Origin: Sphingobacteriales bacterium
GTDB lineage: Bacteria > Bacteroidota > Bacteroidia > Chitinophagales > UBA2359
Direction: 5' to 3'
Assembly: GCA_016700115.1 (NCBI GenBank)
Contig: CP064999.1
Location: 1,426,001-1,490,000, forward strand
Length of the DNA: 64,000 nt
The notes under the pieces are model-generated. The model searched no databases. It had not been told where the DNA came from and saw only the letters and a program-made list of their open reading frames with translations. The number at the start of each line of letters is the position of its first letter. Position 1 is the stretch's first letter. The position numbers and the translations under genes were made by a program. Shown here piece after piece: positions 54,163-63,897 of this stretch.

Positions 54163-56409
54163 ATGCAGACTATCTTTCTTAAACATCCTCTTGTTTTGAT
54201 GTTTCTGGTGCTTTTTTTCTATACCGGAACAGCCGATGTTTTGGCACAAAAAAACAGTAAAGTGCCTAACGCATGCGATGAATTGTTTTCCCGGATTTCA
54301 GATACAGAAAATTCTGACAGCCCTTTTTACAACGAGCCGCTCAATCATATTGATTTGCTCATTGCCTTTTATGGCAAACGCAATTGTTCCCCCGCATGGT
54401 ACAGCCCTGCCGATTCATTTGCACTTTATAGCCTATTGTTCAAAATCCTGCCTCAACAGGGGTTTGTGCCGGTTTCGCTTCATACTGATAAAATTGAATT
54501 GTTATACACCGAAGCCGAAACCATTTACCTGCCGGTAGGGCTTTATGATTTTACCGAAACCAATACTTTTGACATCTATCTGACCGATGCCGCATTTACC
54601 TATGCGGTCGAATTGTGCCAGACTATTGCCGGTGCCGAGTTGATGCAACTCCCGTTTATGTTGAACGAAGCCCTCGAAAAAAAGCAATTTCCAGCTTTTT
54701 TTGACAACCTAAAAAAAGGAATTTGGACACCTGAGCAAACAGAAAGGCCGGCGGCAATTGTACCGGCCGATAACGTAAAACCGGTACAAAAAGCAATAAA
54801 TGACTCGACCCTCTTTAAGTTGGTGGCATCCATTGCCACTCCTTCCAAAAAGGTATTATTGTTTGGCAGTCCGGCTTATCTGCCCGACTTAATCGGTGAT
54901 TTTTATCGCAGAAATGATTTTAACTTGGCCTGGCAAACAGGGGGCAATCTCAACACTTCAACCATAGAGCATCTGCTCATATCCATCAACGAAGCAGCGA
55001 TGGAGGGATTAAATCCGTCAAATTATCATGCGGAAAAACTCAATGAACTGGTTGCATTTGCTTCTCCAAATCAACCTAAACCCGATAAATATCAATTGGA
55101 TGTTTTGCTTACCGATGCCGCTTTGCGCTATGCCTGGCACCTTGACCGCGGTAAAACTGACCCTTCGATTTTGCCCTATCGCTGGGACATTGACCGGGCA
55201 CCTGCCAATATCCCTGCAAGATTACACGAAGCCCTGAGTCAGGGAACATTCAGCTCATTTTTTGACAAACTAAAACCCCAGCACAGCCAATATACCCAGT
55301 TGAAATTTGCTTTGGAAGACTACCGCCAAAAGGAAATGAATGGCATAGTTTACACGACCATCCCTGAAGGGGCTTCTTTAAAACCCGGCATGAAGGACGA
55401 CAGAGTTGCATTATTGCGCCAAAGACTGGCGGATGAATATTTCATGCCCGCCACTCAAAACAACGATGTTCGCCCCTCGACCGATTCTGTCAGGTTAAAA
55501 ACCCAAACTAATCCTGTGGACAGTTTTTACAACGAAAAAATGTACGACAAACAGTTGGTGCAGGTAGTTAAGTTGTTCCAACAACATCACGGACTTGAAC
55601 CTGACGGGGCAGTAGGTAAACAAACCTTGCAAATTTTAAACGAATCTATACCGGACAGAATCAATCAGATTTTGCTGACTTTGGACAAATGGCGATGGTT
55701 GCCCAACTATTTGGGTGACCGTTATTTGTTGGTTAATATCCCTTCATATTTGATCAGGGCTTATGAAAACAACTATGCCATGCTGACAAAACGAGTCGTG
55801 GTAGGTGCGATTTCGACCCCAACTCCGATTTTTAGTGAACAAATGCAATACATTGAATTTAACCCAAATTGGGGGGTGCCTTACAGTATTGCAACCAAAG
55901 AAATATTACCCAAACTGAAACGGAACTCCGGTTATCTGAAATCGCACAATATGGAACTCTTTTCGGGCGGAAAAAAAATAAATCCTTCAAAGGTTAATTG
56001 GAGCAATGTATCTGCCCGCAATTTTTATTACAACATCCGGCAAATGCCGGGCAGCAACAATGCTTTGGGCGTGGTGAAATTTTTGTTTCCCAACCAATAC
56101 GATGTGTATCTGCACGACACCCCCTCTAAAAGCCTGTTTGCCAATGCTCAGCGTGCATATAGTCATGGCTGCATAAGGCTCGAAAAACCGCTGGAACTCG
56201 CCGAATACCTCCTCAAACCCGATTTTAGCCCCGAAAAAATCGCCGATCTTGTGGACAAAGGCAAAAACAAACGGGTGTTTATTCCCCAACCGCTTCCTAT
56301 TTACCTGCTTTATCTGACTGTATGGGTAGATGAATCTTCCGGACAAACTTATTTTTATCCCGACATTTACAACCGGGATAAAAGCCTCTTAAGGTTTTTT
56401 GAACATTAA
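54163..56409 (+). CDS. L,D-transpeptidase (YcbB-like) with peptidoglycan-binding domain
   Basis: 748 residues. Signal peptide about 1-28 (HPLVLMFLVLFFYTGTADVL). A long N-terminal scaffold (about 35-405; LRYAWHLDRGKTDP is a YcbB hallmark), a PG_binding_1 domain (about 410-495; LKPGMKDDRVALLRQRLADE ... VVKLFQQHHGLEPDGAVGKQ) and a YkuD catalytic domain (about 525-690) with VVVGAISTPTPIFS, then HDTPSKSLF and YSHGCIRLEKPLELAEYLL, where the Cys of SHGC is the nucleophile. The enzyme makes 3-3 cross-links in peptidoglycan or attaches proteins to it. Longer than E. coli LdtD because of the scaffold. Confidence 0.92.
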   Translation: MQTIFLKHPLVLMFLVLFFYTGTADVLAQKNSKVPNACDELFSRISDTENSDSPFYNEPLNHIDLLIAFYGKRNCSPAWYSPADSFALYSLLFKILPQQGFVPVSLHTDKIELLYTEAETIYLPVGLYDFTETNTFDIYLTDAAFTYAVELCQTIAGAELMQLPFMLNEALEKKQFPAFFDNLKKGIWTPEQTERPAAIVPADNVKPVQKAINDSTLFKLVASIATPSKKVLLFGSPAYLPDLIGDFYRRNDFNLAWQTGGNLNTSTIEHLLISINEAAMEGLNPSNYHAEKLNELVAFASPNQPKPDKYQLDVLLTDAALRYAWHLDRGKTDPSILPYRWDIDRAPANIPARLHEALSQGTFSSFFDKLKPQHSQYTQLKFALEDYRQKEMNGIVYTTIPEGASLKPGMKDDRVALLRQRLADEYFMPATQNNDVRPSTDSVRLKTQTNPVDSFYNEKMYDKQLVQVVKLFQQHHGLEPDGAVGKQTLQILNESIPDRINQILLTLDKWRWLPNYLGDRYLLVNIPSYLIRAYENNYAMLTKRVVVGAISTPTPIFSEQMQYIEFNPNWGVPYSIATKEILPKLKRNSGYLKSHNMELFSGGKKINPSKVNWSNVSARNFYYNIRQMPGSNNALGVVKFLFPNQYDVYLHDTPSKSLFANAQRAYSHGCIRLEKPLELAEYLLKPDFSPEKIADLVDKGKNKRVFIPQPLPIYLLYLTVWVDESSGQTYFYPDIYNRDKSLLRFFEH

Positions 56410-56596
56410 CCCTTCAAAATCCTCATCTGATTGTGCTAAAGTCATCAGTTTTTTGTTAATCAAGCATTCACTTTTGTTTTCAAAAAAGAATAACCCGTTT
56501 GTTTACTCATTATTTCAGCATCTAAAATAAACTAATGACTAACCTGAATATCTAAATGCGTGATTTCTTCCTGTTCTAAAAATATTACTAAGTAAT

Positions 56597-56618
56597 ACGG
56601 TTTTAACCGTTATATTTG
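56597..56618 (+). promoter_or_regulatory. -7 box with abutting palindrome upstream of the papain-like gene
   Basis: The 14-bp palindrome ACGGTTTTAACCGT (56597-56610) ends exactly where the -7 box TATATTTG (56611-56618) begins. No TTG lies at the -33 distance, so the promoter may need an activator bound at the palindrome, or be blocked by a repressor there. Confidence 0.5.
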
Positions 56619-56699
56619 TCTAAACACTTTGCTTCAAAGTTTACCCTGTCGTTTTTTCTATCTTACTACTGAATCTAATAACATCTAACTTACCCGCAC

Positions 56700-58364
56700 A
56701 TGAAATACTTTAAGACCAAATATCTGTTCTCTTTAGCTGTTTGTCTGGCTTTGTTTACCTTTTCACCGGGGTGCGACGAAGAAAGCATTGACGACATAAA
56801 CGATTTTCTGAATGCCTTGGGCTGGTTGGAGGCAGACGAAAACTTAGACGAAATTGCGACCGATATTAACCTGAGCGAAGGGGGTAATGTGCCTTCCGCA
56901 GTAGATCTGACAGCAAAATTTCCGCCCATTGGCGATCAGGGGCAATATGGCACTTGTGTGGGATGGGCAGTAGGGTATAACCTGAAAACTGTCATCGAAG
57001 GGATTGACGAAAACTATACCACCTCGCAACTGGCTCAGACCTCGAGACAGTTCAGTCCCAAAGACCTTTTTTGGGCGGTTAATAACAGCTACAAAGGGGC
57101 AAACTGTAACGGCACGACCTTTGAAGCCGCTTTTGATGTGATGCAGTCGCGCGGAATAGCAACAATGGCAACAGTGCCCTATCAAAGTTTGGGTAACTGC
57201 AGTTCTTCTCCCCCAAGCAACTGGACTTCGGAAGCCAATAACTTCAAAATTACCAACTATCGCAAAATAGACAGCGATGTTAACACCATCCGCGGCTATC
57301 TGGCAGAAGGCAGGCCTGTTGCCATCGGTGTACGGGTAGGCGATAACTTCCTGCAATGGAACAGTTCCGGTGTTTTGACCTCCGACACCTACGGCTATAC
57401 CGGACAACATGCCTACCATGCCGTAACCGTTGCCGGTTACGACGACAACAAAGGCCCGAACGGCGCTTTCAAAGTGGCCAATACCTGGGGAGGACAATGG
57501 GGCAACAACGGGTTTATCTGGGTTGATTATTATTTCTTTCAAAACAGCTTTTGCTTTTCTGCTTTTGTCGCAAACAACAAACGCAATGATTTCAACCCTT
57601 ACGATGAAGAAGAAAATCAGGTCAACCCCGATGTGATCGTCAATGGAGCAGCCGACCTCGTTGCCTGGGATTTGTACGACTATGATGACGACCTCTCTGA
57701 TTTGAGAACCCGTACCATTTTTTACAATGTTTATAATATAGGCGACCGCACCATTTATTCTACTGAGCGTTGGAATGTCGTGTATATATACTACAATGCT
57801 TACGATGCCAATGAATGGGGTGTTTTATTGTATGACTATTATACAGACGAGTATGATAATGCAGAGCACAACGGACCCCTGACTTCAGGACCGGGTTCTT
57901 CAGGAAACTGGTGGAACAATATTGACATTCCCGGTGGGTCGAGCATAGCCGATCAATTCGGGTCTGAAGGTTTTATCTGGGGATATACTGTGCCCAACAA
58001 CCTGAACGGCCAGTATTATTTTGTGCTGGTTGCCGATGGTTATAACGATATTGAAGAACACAATGAAAGCAATAACTATTTCTATTTTACCGGAGAAAAC
58101 GATACCCCCATCTATGTCCAAAACGGCATTATTGACGACCCCAACGGCAAACGTTCAGATTATGCCCAAAGCAAAAGACCACAGCGTCAGCCCCAAAAAG
58201 GAGACCAATCAATGTCGCCTTCGGTGGTAAATCCCCAAAACCTCAATGCCTATACTACGGAAGAGATTCGTCAGATGATTGCCCATCATAAAAAAACCGG
58301 TGAACTACAAAGACGTATCCAACAGTTTAGTCAGGCACACCGCAACCCTAAAAAAGCACAATAA
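56700..58364 (+). CDS. Papain-like (C1A) cysteine peptidase lipoprotein with CARDB-like domain
   Basis: 554 residues. Signal peptide with Cys 25 (FTFSPGC) as lipid site. Peptidase domain about 70-300: GDQGQYGTCVGWAVGYNLKT with nucleophile Cys 86, GQHAYHAVTVAGYDDN with the His, and KVANTWGGQWGNNGFIWVDY with the Asn, so the triad is complete. A CARDB-like beta domain follows (about 310-480; VLVADGYNDIEEHNESNNYF). The C-terminus is a basic, Gln-rich helix. No inhibitory propeptide of eukaryotic type. Exposed on a membrane, it probably trims peptides or surface proteins. Confidence 0.9.
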   Translation: MKYFKTKYLFSLAVCLALFTFSPGCDEESIDDINDFLNALGWLEADENLDEIATDINLSEGGNVPSAVDLTAKFPPIGDQGQYGTCVGWAVGYNLKTVIEGIDENYTTSQLAQTSRQFSPKDLFWAVNNSYKGANCNGTTFEAAFDVMQSRGIATMATVPYQSLGNCSSSPPSNWTSEANNFKITNYRKIDSDVNTIRGYLAEGRPVAIGVRVGDNFLQWNSSGVLTSDTYGYTGQHAYHAVTVAGYDDNKGPNGAFKVANTWGGQWGNNGFIWVDYYFFQNSFCFSAFVANNKRNDFNPYDEEENQVNPDVIVNGAADLVAWDLYDYDDDLSDLRTRTIFYNVYNIGDRTIYSTERWNVVYIYYNAYDANEWGVLLYDYYTDEYDNAEHNGPLTSGPGSSGNWWNNIDIPGGSSIADQFGSEGFIWGYTVPNNLNGQYYFVLVADGYNDIEEHNESNNYFYFTGENDTPIYVQNGIIDDPNGKRSDYAQSKRPQRQPQKGDQSMSPSVVNPQNLNAYTTEEIRQMIAHHKKTGELQRRIQQFSQAHRNPKKAQ

Positions 58365-58400
58365 CAATATTGTATCTCCTTATCAAATTCTAAACAAAAG

Positions 58401-58451
58401 ACCCTATCACCGGATTTGAAGTTGATTTTTTCAACAAACCCGGTGATAGGG
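58401..58451. terminator. Bidirectional terminator between convergent genes
   Basis: ACCCTATCACCGG (58401-58413) pairs with CCGGTGATAGGG (58440-58451), with a smaller hairpin GTTGA...TCAAC inside the loop. It lies between the convergent stops at 58364 and 58496. Confidence 0.75.
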
Positions 58452-58495
58452 TTTAGTGTTTTAAAGCAAGGGTAAAAGCGGTATTTAGTACAAGG

Positions 58496-61054
58496 CTATT
58501 GTTCCACGGTTACTGAAACATTACCCGATACCCCGCTGTCCCAGATAACCTGAATTTGATGGGTTCCCTGCCCGCTTATTATAGTACCATAGTTCACTGT
58601 CCAGTTATAGGTAGCGCCATCAATAAGTTGGGTATTATAAAGATAGACTTCTCCGGTATTGTCGCAAACCAAAGTAGTGCCTGTAATGGTAACACCGGTT
58701 GCGAGACAGGCATTCATATCATAATCCCAAATACCTCGCGCATAGGTTGCAAATCGCACTGTATTGATATCCGCTAAAAACTCAACATCCATATATTGCA
58801 CCAACGGCGCTTTGCTGCCTGCCATTTCGTACCATTGTCCCTCATCAGACAATAAAACGAAGGGGGCTATGCTGGTTGCAGCAAATAAGGCGGTTTCACC
58901 TGTATTTCCATCAATAGCTTCCACCGTACAGGAAGGCATTCCGTTATTTAGCGGCGTGAAAGAGGCTCCGTGATTGGCGGAATAATAGACCGGAGCATTG
59001 GAGTACCCGCTTCCAGCTACCCAAACCTTTCCGAGCTGCGTTTTTGATGGGTAAATCACCCTGGCATATAAATAGGGCGACAACTGTACATTCTGCCAGG
59101 AAGCACCGGCATTGGAAGAACGGAAAAAATAACCATTTCCGGTTGCAACATACCAATAACTGCTGTCTATGGGCGAAATTGCAATAGCACTCACAGTACC
59201 TCCACCCGAGGCAGCACTAAAATTGTAAGGATACTGGGTTGCTTGTGCATCGGCATTTTGCATAGCTTTCAGCCGAATGAGGTAGCTTCCGGTGGTATTA
59301 AAGATATGCCCTGCGGTAAAACAGTGTGATGGTTGTTGCATTGGCACAAAAACCGGTGCTTCCCAATAAGGTACCTCCCCATTTACCCAATAGGGAGACC
59401 AGGTAGATAACACATAATTGTTCAAAGGATCTGTAACATAATTACAGCCGTCACCCCACCACCAAACCCAAATACTTTGTCCGTTATCACCCGATGCCAT
59501 ATTGGTAACATCCCCACCCCAAACAAAATCAAAATCAACGGTTGCCGGCTGGGTGTCTCCCAATTGGGTAATAGCATATCCATTGTCCTGCGTTCCAATA
59601 TACATATTGCCCGGTTGGTTATGAGTGCTAACCATCTTGTAGATCTGAGTACAATTTAACCCAGGAATACTTAAAGTGTTAAAATGGTCGGTGGTTGGGT
59701 CGAGTTTGTATATACCCCCGTCTGTGCCCATCCATACATCAGTTTGGTTGGTTGCGGGATTGCGCACACACAGCGTTTTAGGCACATCTCCATGATACAA
59801 GGCATAACTCTGAGTCGGGTCGAGGTCTGGCAAAATCCAGGATATACCGCCGTTGTTACTTCTGATGGTTAAGATTCCTCCAAAATAAAGGGTGTCGGCT
59901 GTGGAGGGGGTACAGGAGAATGAGTTTGGACCAAAAGGTGAAGACCCCACCCAATCGGTATATTGCCCTTTAAACTGGAAAGAGTTGGCATTGTCATTGG
60001 AGGCATAAAATTTGCCGATACCTGCATCGCCAATCCATGCCCGGAGTTTTGTGGTGCTTCCCTGAACTGTTCCGGTAAGCAGGCAACCATTTAACCCGGC
60101 TATTCCCGATATCAGTCCTTTATATGTCCGGCTTCCGGTGGCTGTATTGACCACAAATACACTGTCTTCCAGGGCTAAGTAAAGTTGAGCAGGGTAGGGC
60201 ACGGACGGAAGCCACATATCGCTTTTGTTATGTCGCCAACCGTCTCCGACCGGAATATTGGAACGATATAACAGGGTAAAATCCGAAGCAAGATTTACCG
60301 ATTTATACACCGAATAATAATCGGTGGGTATGCTTTGGTTGTATTCCTGCACAAAAACATAAAAGGTATGGTCATTATCGTTGCTGACCTGTACCCTCCT
60401 GATACCCATCAAAGGAAAACTGTTTAGCCCACCTGACAGTTGCCAGCTTTGCCCGTTATCGTCAGAATAATAAATACCCCAACCATTAAGCGTTTTTTGC
60501 CAGCCTGCTACTACCAACCTCATTGTATTGCCCGAATGAACCGCTTTAACAAAAGAGGCAACCCCTTGAGCCAATGGAAACTGATCGTTAAGAGGTTGCC
60601 AGTTATTGCCCGAAAGCGTGCCGGTAAACACAATGCCATGGTCACTGATAGCATATATTTTTTCGTTGGTATAGTCAATGTCTAAATCGGTAATTCTGCC
60701 AGGTATATTTGCAGGCCCCCGCTCTTTCCAAACTCCCGCAGGCAGATCTTCTTGCTGGCTTTTCTGCAATTTTTCTTGGACTAACTTCCGAAGGCTTTTA
60801 GCTTCCAACTCTTTCCAGTCATCTCCGGGTGCAGCCGGATGTATTTGAGTTATCCATGTTTCGGGCAAGCGTTCTTCAGGATTTTCAGGTTTATTTAACC
60901 GGCTCTGATGAAAATCTACAGGTTTTGGAGGGCTTTCCCATTTTTTTTGAAAAATTGAGTGAAACAATGTCGCAGCACCAATCAACAAAAGCGGTATTAA
61001 GACTATTAAAGCAACTCCAATCAACAAACGGTTAATCATAAACATAGTCAACAA
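58496..61054 (-). CDS. Exported BNR/sortilin-type beta-propeller protein
   Basis: 852 residues. An N-terminal hydrophobic segment (about 8-28, LLIGVALIVLIPLLLIGAA) is signal or anchor; ATGs at 61045 and 61039 are alternative starts. Repeated blades carry the Asp-box pattern S-x-D-x-G-x-x-W: YYSDDNGQSWQLSGG, SNDNANSFQF, FRSSNAGASWQNVQL, YYSANHGASFTPL. The C-terminal 70 residues form a PKD-like beta-sandwich (GATYNWTVNYGTIISGQGTH). The protein ends there; no T9SS tail is seen although such architectures usually have one. A glycan- or protein-binding role is likely; no catalytic sialidase Arg triad was recognised. Confidence 0.82.
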   Translation of the reverse strand: MLTMFMINRLLIGVALIVLIPLLLIGAATLFHSIFQKKWESPPKPVDFHQSRLNKPENPEERLPETWITQIHPAAPGDDWKELEAKSLRKLVQEKLQKSQQEDLPAGVWKERGPANIPGRITDLDIDYTNEKIYAISDHGIVFTGTLSGNNWQPLNDQFPLAQGVASFVKAVHSGNTMRLVVAGWQKTLNGWGIYYSDDNGQSWQLSGGLNSFPLMGIRRVQVSNDNDHTFYVFVQEYNQSIPTDYYSVYKSVNLASDFTLLYRSNIPVGDGWRHNKSDMWLPSVPYPAQLYLALEDSVFVVNTATGSRTYKGLISGIAGLNGCLLTGTVQGSTTKLRAWIGDAGIGKFYASNDNANSFQFKGQYTDWVGSSPFGPNSFSCTPSTADTLYFGGILTIRSNNGGISWILPDLDPTQSYALYHGDVPKTLCVRNPATNQTDVWMGTDGGIYKLDPTTDHFNTLSIPGLNCTQIYKMVSTHNQPGNMYIGTQDNGYAITQLGDTQPATVDFDFVWGGDVTNMASGDNGQSIWVWWWGDGCNYVTDPLNNYVLSTWSPYWVNGEVPYWEAPVFVPMQQPSHCFTAGHIFNTTGSYLIRLKAMQNADAQATQYPYNFSAASGGGTVSAIAISPIDSSYWYVATGNGYFFRSSNAGASWQNVQLSPYLYARVIYPSKTQLGKVWVAGSGYSNAPVYYSANHGASFTPLNNGMPSCTVEAIDGNTGETALFAATSIAPFVLLSDEGQWYEMAGSKAPLVQYMDVEFLADINTVRFATYARGIWDYDMNACLATGVTITGTTLVCDNTGEVYLYNTQLIDGATYNWTVNYGTIISGQGTHQIQVIWDSGVSGNVSVTVEQ

Positions 61055-61317
61055 GCAGTTAATTGAACAAATATATCCTGCTTATGCCGGATTTGGTATC
61101 TAAGCTATGTAAAAACTATAGCCAAAACTTTTTGAGCCATTTGTTCCGGATTGTTCCGGTAAATAGGTGCAGAATTCAAAATTTTTAAATGATTGGTTTC
61201 AAAACTCCGGAACTCAACATAAAGCCAAACGAAGTGAGTAAATGCAAAAAATACTATCTTGCCAAAGAAACCGGTTCGGAAATTCAGTTTACTTTTTCAT
61301 TCAACTCCCCAATTTTT

Positions 61318-61641
61318 ATGCCCCAACTCCCCCCCAACCCTACGCTTTCACAGTATCAAAACTTCATCAAGGAATTGTGCGCCCTGAAAGGCTGGGATAA
61401 AAACAACCACCTGCAAATTTTCCTGCTGTTTTCGGAAGAAGTGGGCGAACTGGCTAAAGCCATCCGCAAACATGACCATTTGTTTGACGAAGCCGGAAAA
61501 AGTGAGCATCAACTTGACCTGGAAGGAGAATTTGCCGATGTGTTGAACTACTTACTCGATTTGGCAAACTATTTTCAGGTTGATTTGGAATCGGCCTTTC
61601 GCAAAAAAAACGAGCAAAACCTGCAAAGAAACTGGGATTGA
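61318..61641 (+). CDS. MazG-like nucleotide pyrophosphohydrolase
   Basis: 107 residues from MPQLPPNPTLSQYQNFIKEL (61318); the frame is open back to 61189, but those 43 residues look non-conserved. The all-alpha NTP-PPase signature is present: LLFSEEVGELAKAIRK (EExxE) and EGEFADVLNYLLDLANYF (ExxD), the Mg-binding residues. Members hydrolyse (d)NTPs to NMP and pyrophosphate. Single-domain size fits the MazG-like/dCTPase group. Confidence 0.87.
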   Translation: MPQLPPNPTLSQYQNFIKELCALKGWDKNNHLQIFLLFSEEVGELAKAIRKHDHLFDEAGKSEHQLDLEGEFADVLNYLLDLANYFQVDLESAFRKKNEQNLQRNWD

Positions 61642-61667
61642 GGCTTGGGTTGGGTTGGATGACTGAA

Positions 61668-62081
61668 TCAGGTCAAAAACCTATGTTTCAATTCAGGGGT
61701 AGGTATCCGGCAGGACTCCTCCCTGCCAAACCACCGGTACCGGTTTCGGGCGACAAATCCATAGACCGCATCGCGCAAGAATGCAGGTATCACTATAAAA
61801 GCATAACCCAATTTCCACAATCCGTCTAAATTTCGGACAACTCTGAGTGCTGCGGTTGATTTGGAGTATATTCTGTTATTTTCTATCAGTAAAAATGTGT
61901 CAAAATTTGTCGTGGAAACCCCAAATTTTTCCATCAGTGCGATGCCTGTATTCGATTGCAAAGATGTAAACTTGAATTTACCTTCTGTATCGCGGTCTAT
62001 GATAAACTGAACAGAGGAGTTACATAAATTGCATACCCCATCAAACAATACAATTCTCTCTGTTTTGGATGTTGTTTCCAT
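61668..62081 (-). CDS. DCC family thiol-disulfide oxidoreductase-like protein (DUF393)
   Basis: 137 residues. Starts ERIVLFDGVCNLCNSSVQFI (about 8-27), with the CxxC of the family and the characteristic DGxCxLC; then IIDRDTEGKFKFTSLQSNTG, IYSKSTAALRVVRNL and VYGFVARNRYRWFG. Redox role is predicted from the CxxC; the partner is unknown. It is convergent with the MazG-like gene, 26 bases apart. Confidence 0.9.
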   Translation of the reverse strand: METTSKTERIVLFDGVCNLCNSSVQFIIDRDTEGKFKFTSLQSNTGIALMEKFGVSTTNFDTFLLIENNRIYSKSTAALRVVRNLDGLWKLGYAFIVIPAFLRDAVYGFVARNRYRWFGREESCRIPTPELKHRFLT

Positions 62082-62210
62082 TTTTGAAGATACCCCTGAG
62101 CGGGGTTTGTTGCTTAAGTAAAAAAATATTCTCCTGTAGGCCAGGTAAGTGCATCGTTCTCCGATTGCTGTGTTTTGCTTCTATTACAATAAATGGTCGT
62201 CTGCATTTTT

Positions 62211-62996
62211 TTACCTTTCTGTTTTCACATTTCGCACCGGCATTGGAATAAAAGGGCTTGTCTTTGCAGCGTACTCACCAAATTCGGGGTGGTTCTTAAG
62301 TTTGCGTTCAAGCATCGGTATTCCGGATACCCCAACAAGCAGATAAGTCATCAGAACAGGGCTGACTAATGCGATAAACCAATATTTAAGCGGTAAAACC
62401 ATGATAAATACCCCCCACCAAACCAACGCTTCACCAAAGTAATTAGGATGCCGCGAGTATCTCCATAGGCCTGATTTCATTAACTTCCCTTTGTTTTTGG
62501 AGCGAGATTTGAACATTGCCAATTGAAAATCGGCAATGGATTCAATTAAAAAGCCTGCTACAAACACAAACAGCCCTATGTAATTGTAGGTTTCCCAACC
62601 ACTTACAGGTTGATTCGCTGCCAACAGAACAGGCAGGGCAATGATCAGCATAAAAAATCCCTGAAGCAGAAAAACCTGAAAATAAGTTCGTTTCAGCCAG
62701 TTTTTACCCCATTCTTTGCGCCATGCGGCATATCTGAAATCCTCCTCAGTTTTGGCCAAATTGCGCTGAAATATATGTCCCGACAATCGCACTGCCCAAA
62801 CAGTAATACAGATATTGACCATCAATTGCCGGATGGTAATAGTTTCCGTTTCATAAAATGAAAACCAGGCAAGCATCACAAAACCCAATCCCCACGCAAT
62901 ATCGGCAAGTCCGTTATCTTTTTTGATTACTGCCAGCATAAACCACAAAGACATATAAGCCAGCACTAACAATGCGCTGAATCCAAACAGAGCCAT
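62211..62996 (-). CDS. DUF1295 (steroid 5-alpha-reductase-like) membrane protein
   Basis: 261 residues with about six membrane spans (LFGFSALLVLAYMSLWFMLA, INICITVWAVRLSGHIF-like, FLLQGFFMLIIALPVLLAA, YIGLFVFVAGFLIESIAD). The DUF1295/ICMT-like C-terminal motif is present: LMKSGLWRYSRHPNYFGEAL and WWGVFIMVL, then SGIPMLERKLKNHPEFGEYA. Related proteins reduce lipid double bonds or methylate isoprenylated substrates with NADPH or SAM bound near the RHPNYFGE motif. 129 bases upstream of the DCC protein gene on the same strand. Confidence 0.9.
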   Translation of the reverse strand: MALFGFSALLVLAYMSLWFMLAVIKKDNGLADIAWGLGFVMLAWFSFYETETITIRQLMVNICITVWAVRLSGHIFQRNLAKTEEDFRYAAWRKEWGKNWLKRTYFQVFLLQGFFMLIIALPVLLAANQPVSGWETYNYIGLFVFVAGFLIESIADFQLAMFKSRSKNKGKLMKSGLWRYSRHPNYFGEALVWWGVFIMVLPLKYWFIALVSPVLMTYLLVGVSGIPMLERKLKNHPEFGEYAAKTSPFIPMPVRNVKTER

Positions 62997-63105
62997 CAGA
63001 TTTAATATTTTATATTAAACATTTTCTCAGGGATAAGGTTCGCCACAAAAAGGTGAAGAATGAAAGGGTTGAATGAAACGGAATGTCCTTATTTTAGATA
63101 ACCTT

Positions 63106-63897
63106 TTATATCCGAATCAGGAAAGATTCGTTGACCCAACCCTCTCGGTTGTCGGCCAAAACCACCCGTACCCAACCATTTACCCGCTCATTATTCCGCA
63201 CTTTGATGCCGGATGATAGGGTTGTAATTTGCTCGCTCGAGTCGGCCGGTCCTTTTTTCAATGGCACTTCTTCCTGCATTACTATTGCAAAATCTTTACT
63301 GGTTTCGGCTTGGTAGCGGGAATAGCCAAAAGTGGTGAACATCATAAATCCGAATAAAAAGACAAAAGCTGCGGCAAAGGCCTGTTTTTTGCGAATTACC
63401 TGTTGTACTTGTTGAAACAGAACCCCTGAAACAGCAGCACCAAACAAAAAGAATACCCCTAAAAATGCCCAAAATCCAGAGGGCAGCAAACCGGTGATTT
63501 GCTGCCACCACAGGCGATAAAATATTTCCGGCAATTCGTCAACAGGTTGGGTAATTTTTGCTTTTGCCAATTCCAGATTGTTATGGATGTTTTTGTTGTG
63601 CGGTTGAATCCTCAAAGCGCGTTCGTAGTTCAAAATAGCTTTTGCTGTTTGTTGTTGCTGGTAATAGGCATTGCCAAGATTGTAATAAAGTGCCGCCGAT
63701 TCATAACCACTGCCGGCAACTGCCTCATATAGTTCGATGGCTTTTTGATAGCCGGCTTTGGAATAAGCCTCATTAGCCTGAATCAATTGTTCTTTGGTTG
63801 TATTTTCTGACTTGATGTTAACAGGCATAAACAGTAGAAATAATACAGCAAAAAGAAACAGGGCAGTTTGAAAGATACGGGGATATGAATTGAACAT
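63106..63897 (-). CDS. BatE-like protein: TPR and SH3 domains
   Basis: 263 residues from MFNSYPRIFQTALFLFAVLF (63897), which gives a signal peptide; an in-frame ATG at 63945 adds 16 non-hydrophobic residues. TPR repeats about 35-125 (AYSKAGYQKAIELYEAVAGS, YYNLGNAYYQQQQTAKAI, YERALRIQPHNKNIHNNLE), two membrane segments (about 140-165, 172-195) and a bacterial SH3 domain at the end (VPLKKGPADSSEQITTLSSG ... GWVRVVLADNREGWVNESF). This is the BatE layout of the Bacteroides aerotolerance (Bat) cluster, whose other genes would lie beyond the right edge on this strand. Confidence 0.82.
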   Translation of the reverse strand: MFNSYPRIFQTALFLFAVLFLLFMPVNIKSENTTKEQLIQANEAYSKAGYQKAIELYEAVAGSGYESAALYYNLGNAYYQQQQTAKAILNYERALRIQPHNKNIHNNLELAKAKITQPVDELPEIFYRLWWQQITGLLPSGFWAFLGVFFLFGAAVSGVLFQQVQQVIRKKQAFAAAFVFLFGFMMFTTFGYSRYQAETSKDFAIVMQEEVPLKKGPADSSEQITTLSSGIKVRNNERVNGWVRVVLADNREGWVNESFLIRI

